Of a DNA stretch of 64,000 bases, positions 37,345 to 47,278 are shown one piece after another; the first letter of the stretch is position 1, and every line of letters begins with the position of its first letter. A program made the translations under genes and the position numbers. The notes below the pieces were generated by a model. That model was not told the origin of the DNA, searched no databases, and saw only the letters and a program-made list of their open reading frames with translations. This stretch comes from Pararoseomonas sp. SCSIO 73927 (GTDB lineage: Bacteria; Pseudomonadota; Alphaproteobacteria; Acetobacterales; Acetobacteraceae). Where the stretch lies: NCBI RefSeq assembly GCF_037040815.1, contig NZ_CP146232.1, forward strand, positions 4,992,001 through 5,056,000, in the 5' to 3' direction.

Positions 37345-38025
37345 ATGACCTCCCGCCGCTCGCTCCTCCTCGCCCTTCCCGCCCTCGGCGCGGCCGGAGC
37401 CCTCGCGGGTTGCGGCACCTCCCCGGAGGTCTTCGAGGGCAAGGGCCCGCCCTTCCGGCCGGAGGAGTTCTTCGCCGGCAAGATCAGGAGCCACGGCGTC
37501 TTCGCCACCCGGCTGGGCGCGATCGAGCGCTGGTTCCGCGCGACCACGGTGGGCGCCTGGGACGGCACCACCCTCACCTTCGACGAGATCTTCCACTACG
37601 AGGACAGCTTCGAGGACCGGCGCTTCTGGAAGCTGCGGCGCGACCCCACCGACTCCGCCGCCTGGACCGGCGAGGCGACGGACGCCACCGGCCCCGTGCG
37701 CGGCCGCAGCGTTGGAAACGCCTTCCACCTGCAGCACGAGCTGGACATGCTCACCCTCTCCGGCGACCGGCGCCGTCTCGGCTTCGACCAGTGGTTCGTC
37801 CGGATCTCGGACGACACGGTCCTCTCCCGCGCCGCCGTGAGCTGGTACGGAATCCAGGTCGGCACCGCCCAGGTGTCCTTCCAGCGCGTCAGCGTCGGCG
37901 TGACGGAGGGATCCGTCTATGCCGGCGCGGCGGCGCGGGAGGAGCCGGTGGCGCCGCGCGGCGTGCCCAGCGGCACCGGCGGGCGCGACCCCGGCCGGCT
38001 GATGAACGCCCCGCCCCGGCGCTGA
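37345..38025 (+). CDS. DUF3833-type lipoprotein
   Basis: Protein of 226 residues. The signal SRRSLLLALPALGAAGALAGC ends in lipobox LAGC, and the twin Arg hints at Tat export. The mature part (PFRPEEFFAGKIRSHGVF, DEIFHYEDSFEDRRFWKLRR) fits the DUF3833 family of envelope lipoproteins with a lipocalin-like beta-rich fold. Function unknown. The C-terminal ~40 residues are a low-complexity tail. Confidence 0.78.
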   Translation: MTSRRSLLLALPALGAAGALAGCGTSPEVFEGKGPPFRPEEFFAGKIRSHGVFATRLGAIERWFRATTVGAWDGTTLTFDEIFHYEDSFEDRRFWKLRRDPTDSAAWTGEATDATGPVRGRSVGNAFHLQHELDMLTLSGDRRRLGFDQWFVRISDDTVLSRAAVSWYGIQVGTAQVSFQRVSVGVTEGSVYAGAAAREEPVAPRGVPSGTGGRDPGRLMNAPPRR

Positions 38026-38107
38026 TCCCGGGTCCCCCGCCAGCCTTGCCGAAGCGTCACGGGCCGCACCCGCGACAAGCCCCCGCGGCTGTGGCAGGGT
38101 GCCGCCC

Positions 38108-38629
38108 ATGCGTCAGTTGCTGCTGCTGCGTCACGCCAAGTCGGCCTGGGACGACCCCGCCCTCTCGGATCATGCCCGTCCCCTGAACGGCCGCGGCCGA
38201 CGCGCCGCCGTCGCGATGGCCGGTGCGATGCGCTCCCTCGGGCTGCGGCCGGAGTTGGTGCTCGTCTCCTCCTCCCGCCGCACCCTCCAGACCCTCGAAG
38301 GGCTGGGCGCGCTGGACGGCCCGCCCCGGGTGGAACCGACGGACGACCTCTACCTCGCGCCCTGGACACGCCTGCTGGACACCCTTCGCGAGGTTCCGGA
38401 GGAGGTGCAGAGCGTGCTGCTCATCGCCCACAACCCCGGCCTGCACGACCTGGCGCTGAACCTCGCCGCGCCCGATTCCGGGGCGCCCGGCCAAGCGCTG
38501 GCGGAGGCCTACCCCACGGCCACCCTCGCCGAGTTCGCGGTAGAGGAGAGGTGGGCCGCGCTCGGCCCGCACCGCGCGAGGCTCGTCCGCTTCCTTCAAC
38601 CGAAGGACCTGCCGGAGATGGCGGGGTAG
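38108..38629 (+). CDS. Histidine phosphatase, SixA-like
   Basis: Protein of 173 residues. The RHG-type motif LLLRHAKSAWDD is at residues 5-16, and the second catalytic His lies in LLIAHNPGLHDL. Short length and the HAKS variant match SixA-type phosphohistidine phosphatases. The in-frame GTG at 38099 is an alternative start. Its target is unknown; in E. coli SixA acts on a phosphotransfer protein. Confidence 0.85.
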   Translation: MRQLLLLRHAKSAWDDPALSDHARPLNGRGRRAAVAMAGAMRSLGLRPELVLVSSSRRTLQTLEGLGALDGPPRVEPTDDLYLAPWTRLLDTLREVPEEVQSVLLIAHNPGLHDLALNLAAPDSGAPGQALAEAYPTATLAEFAVEERWAALGPHRARLVRFLQPKDLPEMAG

Positions 38630-38702
38630 CACCCCCGGCCGGGGACTCGGCCGCACGCGGCGGCTTGTGCCGGGGCGCCGGGCCTTGCTAGGCAGGCCGG
38701 CA

Positions 38703-39278
38703 GTGCTTCCTCGTCGCCGCATCTTCCGCCCTGCCCCCTCCCCCCGCGCTTGGCGCGGGCCCTTACTGCTGCTCGGCCTCGCGGCCGGGGCGGCGACCTG
38801 GATCGGCCTGGGCGGCCCCACCCAGCTCTTCGGCAACTCCCCGCGTGAGCAGGACTGGGCCGCCCCCCCCGCCGAGGTGCGGGTGGTGGACGGGGAGACG
38901 CTGCGCCTCGCCGACCGGATCGTGCGGTTGCGCGGGCTGGACGCCCCCGCGCGCGGCCAGCCCTGCCGCGATGCCGCCGGGCGGGAGTTCGACTGCGGCG
39001 CCGGATCGGCCGAGGCCCTGTCCCGCCTGCTGGGCGGGCGCGGCGTGGCCTGCCGCGTGCGCGGGCGGGACCGCTTCGGGCGGGGCCTCGGCCAGTGCGC
39101 CACCCTCGCCGGCACGGATGCCGCCGGGACGGAGCTGAACGGCGCCCTCGTTTCCGCCGGCTGGGCCCTGGCCGAGGACGAGGGCCTGGCGGGGATGGAG
39201 GGCGCGGCCCGCGCCGCCGGGCGCGGCCTCTGGGCCGCCGGCGCCCGCCCGCCGGAGGGCTGGGCCGAGCGCCGCTGA
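38703..39278 (+). CDS. SNase-fold (thermonuclease-like) protein with altered active site
   Basis: Protein of about 191 residues, with an N-terminal hydrophobic anchor (PLLLLGLAAGAATWIGLGG) followed by a staphylococcal-nuclease domain. DRIVRLRGLDAPARGQPC and GRDRFGRGLGQC align with the nuclease motifs holding Arg35 and Arg87, while the usual DTPE/DAPE that supplies Glu43 reads DAPA here. Conserved Cys (QPC, FDCG, VACR, GQC) suggest extracytoplasmic disulfides. The catalytic general base seems lost, so it may bind nucleic acid or another ligand without cutting. The start is uncertain (GTG 38703 or 38667). Confidence 0.72.
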   Translation: MLPRRRIFRPAPSPRAWRGPLLLLGLAAGAATWIGLGGPTQLFGNSPREQDWAAPPAEVRVVDGETLRLADRIVRLRGLDAPARGQPCRDAAGREFDCGAGSAEALSRLLGGRGVACRVRGRDRFGRGLGQCATLAGTDAAGTELNGALVSAGWALAEDEGLAGMEGAARAAGRGLWAAGARPPEGWAERR

Positions 39279-39572
39279 GGCTCCAGTAACGGGCAGGCCC
39301 AGCCGCCGTCCCGGCCTGTGCGGGTTTCCTCTCTTTCCCCGCGCTTGCGCCAGGGTACTCCGCTGGGCGTTCCCCCATGCGCGACCCGCCCGGCGGCGCC
39401 GCGCCCTTGGGGGCGGCCCGGTGGATGGACAAGGGCGCGGACCGGCCTATCTTGCGCCGCATCATCCCCCGGGGCCCGACCCCGGGGATGGGCGACCGGT
39501 CGGTGCGGATGCCCTACCGGGCGGCCCGGCTTCCACCATACGGCCGGACGTACCGGCTGCGAGGATCAGCGC

Positions 39573-40883
39573 ATGAGCGAACCGACCACCTCGGGCTCCG
39601 TCACGATCACCCTCGACGGGACCAACAAGTCATCCAGCGCGCCGCTGGTGCAGGCGAGCGTCGGCCCGGCGGTCGCGGACATCCGCAAGCTCTACGCCGA
39701 CCTCGGGGTCTTCACCTTCGATCCGGGCTTCGGCATGACCGCGGCCTGCGAGAGCAAGATCACCTACATCGACGGCGACCAGGGCGTGCTGCTGTACCGC
39801 GGCTACCCGATCGAGCAGCTGGCCGAGCACTCCGACTTCGTCGAGGTCTGCCACCTTCTGCTGCATGGCGAGCTGCCGAATGCGGCGGAGCTGAAGGAGT
39901 TCCAGCACAACATCACCATGCACACGATGGTGCATGAGCAGCTCCGCTCCTTCTTCGGCGGCTTCCGCCGCGACGCGCACCCGATGGCGATCCTCTGCGG
40001 CGTGGTAGGCGCGCTCTCGGCCTTCTACCACGACAGCCTCGACATCAACGACGCGCGCCAGCGCGAGATCGCGGCCTTTCGCCTGATCGCGAAGATCCCG
40101 ACGATCGCCGCCATGGCCTACAAGTACTCGATCGGCCAGCCCTTCGTGTACCCGCGCAACGACCTCGGCTACGCCGAGAACTTCCTCTACATGCTGAACG
40201 CCGTCCCGGCGGAGGAGTACAAGGTGAACCCGATCCTGGCGCGCGCCATGGACCGGATCCTCGTGCTGCACGCCGACCACGAGCAGAACGCCTCCACCTC
40301 CACCGTGCGCCTCGCGGGTTCCACCGGCGCCAACCCCTATGCCTGCATCGCGGCGGGCATCGCGGCGCTCTGGGGCCCGGCCCATGGCGGCGCGAACGAG
40401 GCGGTGCTGAAGATGCTGGGCGAGATCGGCAGCCCGGAGAACATCCCGGACTTCATCAGCAAGGTGAAGGACAAGAACAGCCACGTGAAGCTCATGGGCT
40501 TCGGGCACCGGGTCTATAAGAACTTCGACCCGCGCGCGAAGATCATGAAGGAGACCTGCCACGAGGTGCTGGCCGAGCTCGGCATCAAGGACGAGCCGCT
40601 GTTGGACATGGCGATGGAGATGGAGCGGATCGCGCTGAGCGACGACTACTTCGTCTCCCGCAAGCTCTACCCGAACGTGGACTTCTATTCCGGCATCATC
40701 CTGAAGGCGATGGGCATCCCGACCCACATGTTCACCGTGCTCTTCGCGGTGGCGCGCACCGTGGGCTGGGTGAGCCAGTGGAAGGAGATGATCGAGGACC
40801 CGGCGCAGCGCATCGGCCGCCCGCGGCAGGTCTACACCGGCGCCACGACCCGCGACTACAAGGCGGTTGCCGAGCGGGGCTGA
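39573..40883 (+). CDS. gltA: Citrate synthase
   Basis: Protein of 436 residues, ATG after GAGG. Type II (hexameric Gram-negative type) citrate synthase: [35 protein letters not shown] with the first catalytic His, [15 protein letters not shown] with the second, and [17 protein letters not shown]. It makes citrate from acetyl-CoA and oxaloacetate. A 294-bp gap upstream should hold its promoter, though I see no clear elements, and a strong terminator follows. Confidence 0.97.
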   Translation: MSEPTTSGSVTITLDGTNKSSSAPLVQASVGPAVADIRKLYADLGVFTFDPGFGMTAACESKITYIDGDQGVLLYRGYPIEQLAEHSDFVEVCHLLLHGELPNAAELKEFQHNITMHTMVHEQLRSFFGGFRRDAHPMAILCGVVGALSAFYHDSLDINDARQREIAAFRLIAKIPTIAAMAYKYSIGQPFVYPRNDLGYAENFLYMLNAVPAEEYKVNPILARAMDRILVLHADHEQNASTSTVRLAGSTGANPYACIAAGIAALWGPAHGGANEAVLKMLGEIGSPENIPDFISKVKDKNSHVKLMGFGHRVYKNFDPRAKIMKETCHEVLAELGIKDEPLLDMAMEMERIALSDDYFVSRKLYPNVDFYSGIILKAMGIPTHMFTVLFAVARTVGWVSQWKEMIEDPAQRIGRPRQVYTGATTRDYKAVAERG

Positions 40884-40937
40884 GCCCCGCTCCGGCCAGG
40901 AAGCCGGCCACCCGGGGACCGACCCCGCGCCCTGAAG

Positions 40938-40966
40938 GACCCGCCTCGCAAGAGGCGGGTCTTTTT
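40938..40966 (+). terminator. Rho-independent terminator of gltA
   Basis: A perfect 10-bp stem (GACCCGCCTC and GAGGCGGGTC) with loop GCAA is followed by TTTTT, 55 bp after the gltA stop. This is the clearest intrinsic terminator in the window. Confidence 0.93.
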
Positions 40967-41296
40967 GCTTGCGGGAGAAGGCATCCACCTGCCGCGTCAA
41001 AGAAACCGTCCAGCGTGATGAGGATGCTGTTAAAGCAGTTCTGACACTAGGCAGGAACTTACGATCCAATTGCCTCATGCTGCCCACCAAATTTTTCACA
41101 TTTTCTTGATCATCAGGCGTTATTTCCCTCTCTGTTCTCCTGGTACTGTGGCGGTAAGCCGTTTCTCTACGGGAAGTTGTAGACCGGAGGGCATTCACCC
41201 GTAATCACTGCAGTTCGTACGCGGCCCAGCATCGCCCCATCGGCCGGCGAACTGGTGCTACGCAGCCTTCGCCCGTGGCCGCAGCACCCGCCGTGA
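40967..41296. other. AT-richer intergenic region, no gene recognised
   Basis: This segment between the gltA terminator and the decayed gene is notably less GC-rich than its surroundings, with stretches such as AAATTTTTCACATTTTC around 41088-41104. Open frames crossing it are not family-like on either strand. It may be a promoter region or a remnant of inserted DNA; I see no inverted repeats or transposase fragments. Confidence 0.4.
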
Positions 41297-41849
41297 ATGC
41301 CGAGCAACGTCAAGCAGCCGGGGATCTGGCTCCGCGCCCGCCCGGGCGCCCCCCGCACGGCCAACCAGCCCTTCCTAGAGCTGCCCGGCACCAACCGCCA
41401 GCGCACCCTGCCGGACGGGCTGTGGCTCCATTTCTCCCCGGACGCGTCCGATCCCTACGCCGACATGCTCTGCATCTAGGCCTGCTCCAGCCTGCAGAAC
41501 CTCCTGGACAAGCGCTCGCGCTTCGCCCCCTTCACCACCTCCTTGCTGGCGGTCTGCCCCGTGCCCTGGCTCATGAGCCCCGGCCAGCCGAACGATCCCA
41601 CCCCGCGCTGGCGACTGATCCGGATGCTGCGGGCGCGCCCTGGTGCTGCCCGTGCGCGACGCGCGCGTGCTCTACGGCCTCAAATCCTGGCAGTACGACG
41701 GCTCAGCGCGGACGCAGATGCCGCGGGCGCACGAGTATTCCTGCCCGATGGAGGCCCTGACGGCGGAGCGGGGGGACGAGAACCCGGCCATGCGCGCCCT
41801 GCTGGCACGGGCCAGCGCGGCGGCGAACGTCATGCATCTTCCGGGGTAG
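41297..41849 (+). pseudogene. Decayed conserved hypothetical gene (nonsense codon plus frameshift)
   Basis: A protein-like sequence starts at ATG 41297 (WLHFSPDASDPYADMLCI) and hits TAG at 41477-41479. It continues in the same frame (ACSSLQNLLDKRSRFAPFTT, LLAVCPVPWL) to about 41635, then must shift frame to continue as LVLPVRDARVLYGLKSWQYDG up to the stop at 41849. Reading through both lesions gives about 185 residues of ordinary, non-low-complexity protein. The protein family is not recognised. The two independent lesions indicate a pseudogene rather than a sequencing error. Confidence 0.65.
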
Positions 41850-41908
41850 CGGAGGTCCGGCTCGGCCCAATACGGGCACTCCGGTACCGGCGATGTGCGG
41901 CGCGTGAG

Positions 41909-41985
41909 TGGCGCGCCCGAAGAGATTCGAACTCCTGACCCCCAGATTCGTAGTCTGGTGCTCTATCCAGCTGAGCTACGGGCGC
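41909..41985 (-). tRNA. tRNA-Arg(ACG), copy 1
   Basis: The minus strand folds as a complete 77-nt tRNA including encoded CCA. The acceptor stem is GCGCCCG/CGGGCGC, the anticodon stem is CCAGA/TCTGG, the loop CTACGAA gives anticodon ACG, and the T-loop is TTCGAAT. The A34 should be edited to inosine by TadA and read CGU/CGC/CGA. Confidence 0.97.
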
Positions 41986-42031
41986 ATCGCAGAAAGAAAA
42001 CGCTAGTCAAACAACGCGTGGGCGACGGAGA

Positions 42032-42108
42032 TGGCGCGCCCGAAGAGATTCGAACTCCTGACCCCCAGATTCGTAGTCTGGTGCTCTATCCAGCTGAGCT
42101 ACGGGCGC
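42032..42108 (-). tRNA. tRNA-Arg(ACG), copy 2
   Basis: Identical over the full 77 nt, including encoded CCA, to the copy 46 bp away. It is a tandem duplication read leftward, probably as one transcript with the other copy. Confidence 0.97.
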
Positions 42109-42157
42109 TCTCCGTTCGGCGGGGGATAGCGCCTGGGGTTGCCAGGCGCAACCCCTT

Positions 42158-43270
42158 TCAGGCCGCCATCTTGTCGAGCTCGCGCACCACCGCCTCGCCC
42201 ATCACGCTGGTGCCCACGCGGGCGGCGCCGGGCACCATGATGTCGGCCGTGCGCAGCCCGCCGGCCAGCACCTTCTCCACCGCGTTCTCAACCAGCCGCG
42301 CATCCTCCTCCATGCCGAAGGACCAGCGCAGCAGCATCGCGAAGGAGAGCATCTGCGCGCAGGGGTTGGCGATCCCCTTCCCCGCGATGTCGGGCGCGGA
42401 GCCGTGGATGGGCTCGTACAGCGCGTGGCGACGCCCGCTCGCGTCGGGCGCGCCGAGCGTGGCGGAGGGCAGCATCCCCAGGCTGCCCGTGACGGCCGCG
42501 GCAAGGTCCGAGAGCACGTCGCCGAACAGGTTGCTGGCGAGGATCACGTCGAACTGCTTCGGGCGGGAGGCAAGCTGCATGGCGCAGTTGTCCGCGTACA
42601 TGTGGGAGAGCTCGACATCGGCGAACTCCGCCTTGTGCACCGCCGTCACGATCTCCCGCCAGAAGCGGCCGGACTGCATGACGTTGGCCTTCTCCACGCT
42701 CGTCAGCCGGTTGCTGCGCTTGCGCGCCAGCTCGAAGCCCACGCGGGCGACGCGGGTGATCTCCTCCTCCGTGTAGGACTCGGTGTCGAAGCCGCGGCGC
42801 ATGCCGCTCGCCATCGTCTCGACGCCGCGCGGCTCGCCGAAGTAGATGCCGCCCGTGCTCTCGCGCACGATCATCAGGTCCAGCCCGTCCACCAGATCCG
42901 CCTTGAGCGAGGAGGCCTGGGCGAGCGGCGACCACACGATCGCCGGGCGCAGGTTGGCGAACAGGCCGAGATCCTTGCGCAGACGCAGGATGCCCAGCTC
43001 CGGCCGGTTCTCGAAGGGAAGGCTGTCCCACTTCGGCCCGCCAACGGAGCCGAACAGGATGGCGTCCGCGCGCTTCGCCTTCTCCATCGTGCTGTCCGGG
43101 CAGGGATGCCCCTCCGCGTCGATGGCGGCGCCGCCAACCAGCCCTTCCTCAATGTCGAAGGTCACGCGGCGGCGGCGGTCCATCCAGTCCACCAGCCGGC
43201 GGACCTCCCGCATCACCTCGGGGCCGATGCCGTCACCCGGCAGGACGAGCATCTTCTTGTTGGCGGGCAT
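42158..43270 (-). CDS. leuB: 3-isopropylmalate dehydrogenase
   Basis: Protein of 370 residues. [17 protein letters not shown] opens the isocitrate/isopropylmalate dehydrogenase fold, [19 protein letters not shown] carries the substrate arginines and leucine-pathway loop, and [18 protein letters not shown] is the NAD site, which selects IPMDH. It oxidises 3-isopropylmalate in leucine synthesis. It is last in the leuC-leuD-leuB run, after a 90-bp gap with a stable hairpin. Confidence 0.96.
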   Translation of the reverse strand: MPANKKMLVLPGDGIGPEVMREVRRLVDWMDRRRRVTFDIEEGLVGGAAIDAEGHPCPDSTMEKAKRADAILFGSVGGPKWDSLPFENRPELGILRLRKDLGLFANLRPAIVWSPLAQASSLKADLVDGLDLMIVRESTGGIYFGEPRGVETMASGMRRGFDTESYTEEEITRVARVGFELARKRSNRLTSVEKANVMQSGRFWREIVTAVHKAEFADVELSHMYADNCAMQLASRPKQFDVILASNLFGDVLSDLAAAVTGSLGMLPSATLGAPDASGRRHALYEPIHGSAPDIAGKGIANPCAQMLSFAMLLRWSFGMEEDARLVENAVEKVLAGGLRTADIMVPGAARVGTSVMGEAVVRELDKMAA

Positions 43271-43292
43271 GAAGGATTCCTCAGGGCGCGAT

Positions 43293-43318
43293 CGGCCCCG
43301 GCAGGATCGCCGGGGCCG
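43293..43318. other. Stable hairpin between leuD and leuB
   Basis: A perfect 10-bp GC stem, CGGCCCCGGC and GCCGGGGCCG, with loop AGGATC, located in the gap between leuD and leuB. No U-tract follows on the leftward transcript, so it is not a standard terminator. An mRNA processing or stability element is possible. Confidence 0.6.
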
Positions 43319-43360
43319 TGCCGCGGGGTCAGGTGAAGGACCGGGTGGAGCCCCGGGAGA

Positions 43361-43972
43361 TCAGCCGTAGAGCCAGGGCTGCGCCGCGCGCTGCCTTGCT
43401 TCGAAGCCCTCGATGACGGTCGCGCGCTGCATCGTCTCTCCGATGTCGTCCAGCCCGTTCAGCAGCCTGTGCTTGCGGAGCGGGTCCACCTCGAACGGGA
43501 TCTCCTCCCCGTTCGGGCGGATGACGACCTGGCGCGCGAGATCGACGCTGATGCGGGCATTCGCCCCCATCGTCGCGTCCTCCATCAGCCTGTCGCAGAT
43601 CTCGCGCGGCAGCTTGATCGGCAGGATGCCGTTCTTGAAGGAGTTGTTGAAGAAGATGTCGGCGAAGTCCGGCGCGATCACGCAGCGGATGCCGAAATCC
43701 AGCAGCGCCCAGGGCGCGTGCTCGCGGGAGGAGCCGCAGCCGAAGTTCTCGTGCGCGATCAGCACCTCGGCCCGGCGGTACGGCTCCTGGTTCAGCACGA
43801 ACTCCGGCTTCTCGCTGCCGTCGTCGTTGAAGCGCATGTCGGCGAAGGCGGCGCGCCCCAGCCCCTTGCGCTCGATGGTCTTGAGGAAGCGCGCGGGGAT
43901 GATCTTGTCCGTGTCCACGTTCGCCATGGGCAGCGGGGCGGCGATGCCGGTCAGCGTGGTGAAGGGCTGCAT
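43361..43972 (-). CDS. leuD: 3-isopropylmalate dehydratase small subunit
   Basis: Protein of 203 residues. Small-subunit landmarks are [33 protein letters not shown] and [16 protein letters not shown]. With LeuC it isomerises 2- to 3-isopropylmalate. The ATG shares one base with the leuC stop codon (TGATG), ensuring coupled synthesis of the two subunits. Confidence 0.96.
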   Translation of the reverse strand: MQPFTTLTGIAAPLPMANVDTDKIIPARFLKTIERKGLGRAAFADMRFNDDGSEKPEFVLNQEPYRRAEVLIAHENFGCGSSREHAPWALLDFGIRCVIAPDFADIFFNNSFKNGILPIKLPREICDRLMEDATMGANARISVDLARQVVIRPNGEEIPFEVDPLRKHRLLNGLDDIGETMQRATVIEGFEARQRAAQPWLYG

Positions 43973-45411
43973 CACACCGTCCCCCGCGCGCCTTCGCGCG
44001 ACAGCTCCCGCACGTCGGTCAGATGCCCCGTGACGGCCGCGGCGGCCGCCATGGCGGGGGAGAGCAGGTGCGTGCGCCCGCCCTTGCCCTGCCGCCCCTC
44101 GAAGTTGCGGTTGGAAGTGGAGGCGCAGCGCTGCCCCGGCCCGATCTTGTCGGGGTTCATTCCCAGGCACATGGAGCAGCCGGCCTCGCGCCACTCAAAG
44201 CCCGCCTCCTTCAAGATGATGTCGAGTCCCTCTCGCTCCGCCTGCTCCTTCACGAGCCCGGAACCGGGAACCACCATGGCGCGCACGCCCTCGGCGACCT
44301 TCCGGCCCCGCACGACCTCCGCGGCGGCGCGGATGTCCTCGATCCGGCCGTTGGTGCAGGAACCGACGAAGACCGCGTCCACCTTCAGGTCCTGCAGGCG
44401 CTGGCCGGGGGTCAGGCCCATGTACTGAACCATGCGGCGCAGCTGCGCCCGGCGCGCCTCGTCCCCCGCGGCCTCCGGGTCCGGCACGGTGCCGGTGATC
44501 GGCAGCACGTCCTCGGGCGAGGTGCCCCAGGACACCATCGGCGCGATCTCGGACGCGTCGAGGGTGACCTCTCGGTCGAAATGCGCGCCCTCATCGGTGG
44601 GCAGCGTGCTCCACCACCCGATGGCCCGCTCCAGCGCCTCGCCCTTGGGGGCCATCGGCCGCGTGCGGACGTACTCGAAGGTCGTCTCGTCCGGCGCGAT
44701 CATGCCCGCGCGCGCACCGGCCTCGATCGACATGTTGCAGACCGTCATGCGCCCGGCCATGTCCAGCGCCCGGATCGCCTCGCCCGCGTACTCGATCACG
44801 TGGCCGGTCCCGCCGGCCGTGCCGATCTTGCCGATGATCGCCAGCACGATGTCCTTCGCCGTGCAGCCCAGGGGCAGCGTCCCGTTCACCGTGACGCGCA
44901 TGTTCTTCGCGGGCTTCTGCAGTAGCGTCTGGGTGGCCAGCACATGCTCCACCTCGGAGGTGCCGATGCCAAAGGCAAGCGCGCCCATGGCGCCGTGGGT
45001 GGAGGTGTGGCTGTCGCCGCAGACGATCGTCATGCCCGGCAGGGAGATGCCCAGCTCCGGCCCGATGATGTGGACGATACCCTGCCGCTTGTCGTTCAGC
45101 GGGATATAGGTGACGCCGAACTCCGCAACGTTCCTCTCCAGCGTCGAGACCTGCAGCGCGCTCTCCGGCTCCTGGATGCCGGTGAAGCGCGTGGCGTCCG
45201 TCGGCACGTTGTGGTCGGTCACGGCGAAGGTGCCGTCCAGCCGGTGCACGGGGCGGCCGGCAGTCCGCAGTCCCTCGAAGGCCTGCGGGCTTGTCACCTC
45301 GTGAACGAGGTGGCGGTCGATGTAGAGAAGGGCGGTCCCGTCGGGGGACGTCTCGACGACGTGGGCATCCCAGATCTTGTCGAACAAGGTGCGCGGCTTC
45401 GTGGCCGACAT
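43972..45411 (-). CDS. leuC: 3-isopropylmalate dehydratase large subunit
   Basis: Protein of 479 residues. Aconitase-type 4Fe-4S cysteines lie in [14 protein letters not shown] and [11 protein letters not shown] (CxxC); [20 protein letters not shown] is also characteristic. ATG 45411 follows GGAGG; an upstream in-frame ATG at 45426 overlaps that site and is rejected. Needs Fe-S clusters, linking it to the suf operon in this window. Only about 30 bp separate it from the hairpin after rplS. Confidence 0.96.
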   Translation of the reverse strand: MSATKPRTLFDKIWDAHVVETSPDGTALLYIDRHLVHEVTSPQAFEGLRTAGRPVHRLDGTFAVTDHNVPTDATRFTGIQEPESALQVSTLERNVAEFGVTYIPLNDKRQGIVHIIGPELGISLPGMTIVCGDSHTSTHGAMGALAFGIGTSEVEHVLATQTLLQKPAKNMRVTVNGTLPLGCTAKDIVLAIIGKIGTAGGTGHVIEYAGEAIRALDMAGRMTVCNMSIEAGARAGMIAPDETTFEYVRTRPMAPKGEALERAIGWWSTLPTDEGAHFDREVTLDASEIAPMVSWGTSPEDVLPITGTVPDPEAAGDEARRAQLRRMVQYMGLTPGQRLQDLKVDAVFVGSCTNGRIEDIRAAAEVVRGRKVAEGVRAMVVPGSGLVKEQAEREGLDIILKEAGFEWREAGCSMCLGMNPDKIGPGQRCASTSNRNFEGRQGKGGRTHLLSPAMAAAAAVTGHLTDVRELSREGARGTV

Positions 45412-45435
45412 CGCTCTTCCCTCCATACTCCAATC

Positions 45436-45468
45436 TGAAAACGGCCCGCCGGATGATCCGGCGGGCCG
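45436..45468 (-). terminator. Terminator/attenuator between rplS and leuC
   Basis: A perfect 12-bp stem, CGGCCCGCCGGA and TCCGGCGGGCCG, with loop TGA is followed on the leftward transcript by TTTTCAGATT. It lies 9 bp after the rplS stop and about 17 bp before the leuC ribosome-binding site, so it could end the ribosomal operon or throttle read-through into leuCDB. Confidence 0.8.
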
Positions 45469-45476
45469 CTTCCGTC

Positions 45477-45911
45477 TTACGCCTGCTCGCCGGCAGGGGC
45501 CTCGGCCACCGGGGCGGCAGGAGTGGCGGCGGCGGTCGCCGCCTTGCCGCGCGGGCTCGCGGCCTCCTGGATGCGGGCGGACTTACCGGTCCGGCCACGC
45601 AGGTAATACAGCTTCGCACGGCGCACCTTGCCGCGGCGCACCACCTGGATCTCCGCCACGTTCGGGGAGTACAGCGGGAACACACGCTCCACACCCTCGC
45701 CGTAGGAGAGCTTGCGGACGGTGAAGTTGCTGTTCAGCCCGCGGTTGGAACGGGCGATGCACACGCCCTCATAGGCCTGGGTGCGGATGCGCTCGCCTTC
45801 CTGCACCTTCACCATCACGCGCAGCGTGTCGCCGGCCGCGAACTCGGGGGTGGTGCGGGCGCCCGAGAGCCGGGTCATCTGCTCGTGCTCGAACTGCTGC
45901 AGCAGGTTCAT
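45477..45911 (-). CDS. rplS: 50S ribosomal protein L19
   Basis: Protein of 144 residues, the first ~115 being a standard L19: [26 protein letters not shown] start, [34 protein letters not shown] and the basic [23 protein letters not shown] end. A further ~27 residues form an Ala/Pro/Glu-rich tail beyond the usual length. L19 sits at the subunit interface. Last gene of the ffh-rpsP-rimM-trmD-rplS block. Confidence 0.96.
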   Translation of the reverse strand: MNLLQQFEHEQMTRLSGARTTPEFAAGDTLRVMVKVQEGERIRTQAYEGVCIARSNRGLNSNFTVRKLSYGEGVERVFPLYSPNVAEIQVVRRGKVRRAKLYYLRGRTGKSARIQEAASPRGKAATAAATPAAPVAEAPAGEQA

Positions 45912-45935
45912 CGTAAGGGTCCTTTCAGATCTCGT

Positions 45936-46676
45936 TTAGGCGGGGCTTGCCGCCGGATGCAACGGCGCGCCGGCCGCAGGCCCCGGGCGCCCCTGTTGGG
46001 TGAGGAGGTCGGGACGCCGCTCGCGCGTTACCGCCTCGGAGCTCTCCCGCCGCCAGCGCGCGACCTCCGCGTGGTGGCCGGAGAGGAGGACCTCCGGCAC
46101 GCGCAGGCCGCGCCAATCGGCGGGGCGGGTGTAGTGGGGGTACTCGAGAAGATTGGAGCTGAAGCTCTCCTCCTCCGCGCTCTCGGCCGCGCCCATCACG
46201 CCGGGGATCAGGCGCACGCAGGCGTCGAGCAGGACCATGGCCCCCAGCTCCCCGCCCGAGAGGACGTAGTCGCCGATAGAGACCTCGATCATGCCCCGCG
46301 CCTCGACCACGCGCTGGTCCACCCCCTCGTAGCGGCCGCAGAGGGTCACCACGCCCGGCCCGGCGGCGAGCTGCCGCACCAGGGACTGGCGCAGCGGCAC
46401 CCCGCGCGGGGTGAGGAAGACCAACGGGCGGTCATCCCCTTCCGGCACGGCGGAGGCGATGGCCGCATCCACCACGTCCGGGCGCAGCACCATGCCGGCG
46501 CCGCCCCCGAAGGGCATGTCGTCAACCGTGCGGTGCCGGTCCGTGGCGGCGTCGCGGATGTCGCGCGCCTCCAGGGACCACAGCCCGCGCTCCATCCCCC
46601 GCCCGGCCAGCGAGGTGCCGAGCGGCCCCGGGAACATGCCGGGAAACAGGGTGAGGATCGTGGCGCGCCAGGTCAT
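45936..46676 (-). CDS. trmD: tRNA (guanine-37-N1)-methyltransferase
   Basis: Protein of 246 residues. The SPOUT knot is seen in [12 protein letters not shown] and [16 protein letters not shown]; the start [20 protein letters not shown] and the segment [16 protein letters not shown] are diagnostic. It methylates G37 to prevent frameshifting. The ATG overlaps the rimM stop by 4 bp. A longer frame running into rimM is a shadow. Confidence 0.96.
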   Translation of the reverse strand: MTWRATILTLFPGMFPGPLGTSLAGRGMERGLWSLEARDIRDAATDRHRTVDDMPFGGGAGMVLRPDVVDAAIASAVPEGDDRPLVFLTPRGVPLRQSLVRQLAAGPGVVTLCGRYEGVDQRVVEARGMIEVSIGDYVLSGGELGAMVLLDACVRLIPGVMGAAESAEEESFSSNLLEYPHYTRPADWRGLRVPEVLLSGHHAEVARWRRESSEAVTRERRPDLLTQQGRPGPAAGAPLHPAASPA

Positions 46677-47260
46677 GCCGCGTCCCGCCCGCCGCTGCGG
46701 CGGCGCATGGAGGAGCGGCGCGGGCGCGGCGTGTCCACCGCCTCCGCCTCGCCGGGCTGGGGCGGAACCTCCACCTCCCCCGGCGGCACGATGACCACGC
46801 GCCCCGCCGCGACATCCACCACCGGCACCACGGCCTTGGTGAAGGGCAGCAGCGTCTCGCGCCCGCTCGCGTCCCGCAGCGTCAGCACGCTGCCCGCACC
46901 GAAATCCTCCAGCGCCGCGACGGTGCCGAGAACCTCCCCCGCCTCCGTCTCGGCGCGCAGGCCGATGACGTCGGACAGGTAGAACTCGTCCTCCTCGGGC
47001 GCGGGCAGCGCGTCCCGCTCCACGTAGAGCTTCGTGCCGGTGAGCTTCGCGGCCGCGTCGCGGTCCGTGATCCCCTCCACCTGCACCAGCCCCTCGGCCA
47101 GCCACTTCAGCACGAAGCACCGCGTCCCGCCCTCATCCGAGAGCGGGCCATAGCCGGCGATGGCGGCCGGCTCCGCGGTGTGGGAGCGCAGGTGAACCAG
47201 CCCCCTCACCCCGTGCGGGCGGCCGAACTCGCCGACCAGGATGCGACGCGACGCGGACAT
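46673..47260 (-). CDS. rimM: 16S rRNA processing protein RimM
   Basis: Protein of 195 residues. [19 protein letters not shown] is the RimM N-terminal signature, and [18 protein letters not shown] begins the PRC-barrel domain. The C-terminal ~30 residues (Arg-rich) extend beyond the core. It assists 30S head maturation. Order rpsP-rimM-trmD-rplS is as in most proteobacteria. Confidence 0.93.
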   Translation of the reverse strand: MSASRRILVGEFGRPHGVRGLVHLRSHTAEPAAIAGYGPLSDEGGTRCFVLKWLAEGLVQVEGITDRDAAAKLTGTKLYVERDALPAPEEDEFYLSDVIGLRAETEAGEVLGTVAALEDFGAGSVLTLRDASGRETLLPFTKAVVPVVDVAAGRVVIVPPGEVEVPPQPGEAEAVDTPRPRRSSMRRRSGGRDAA

Positions 47261-47278
47261 GGCTTCGGGCCGCTATCC

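Noticed and set aside
40967..41296. Insertion-sequence remnant in the AT-rich gap
   Set aside because: No terminal inverted repeats, target duplication or transposase fragment was seen.
41895..42115. Rightward frame reading EEIRTPDPQIRSLVLYPAEL twice
   Set aside because: This peptide is the antisense translation of the two tRNA-Arg(ACG) genes, a well-known false annotation, and not a repeat protein.
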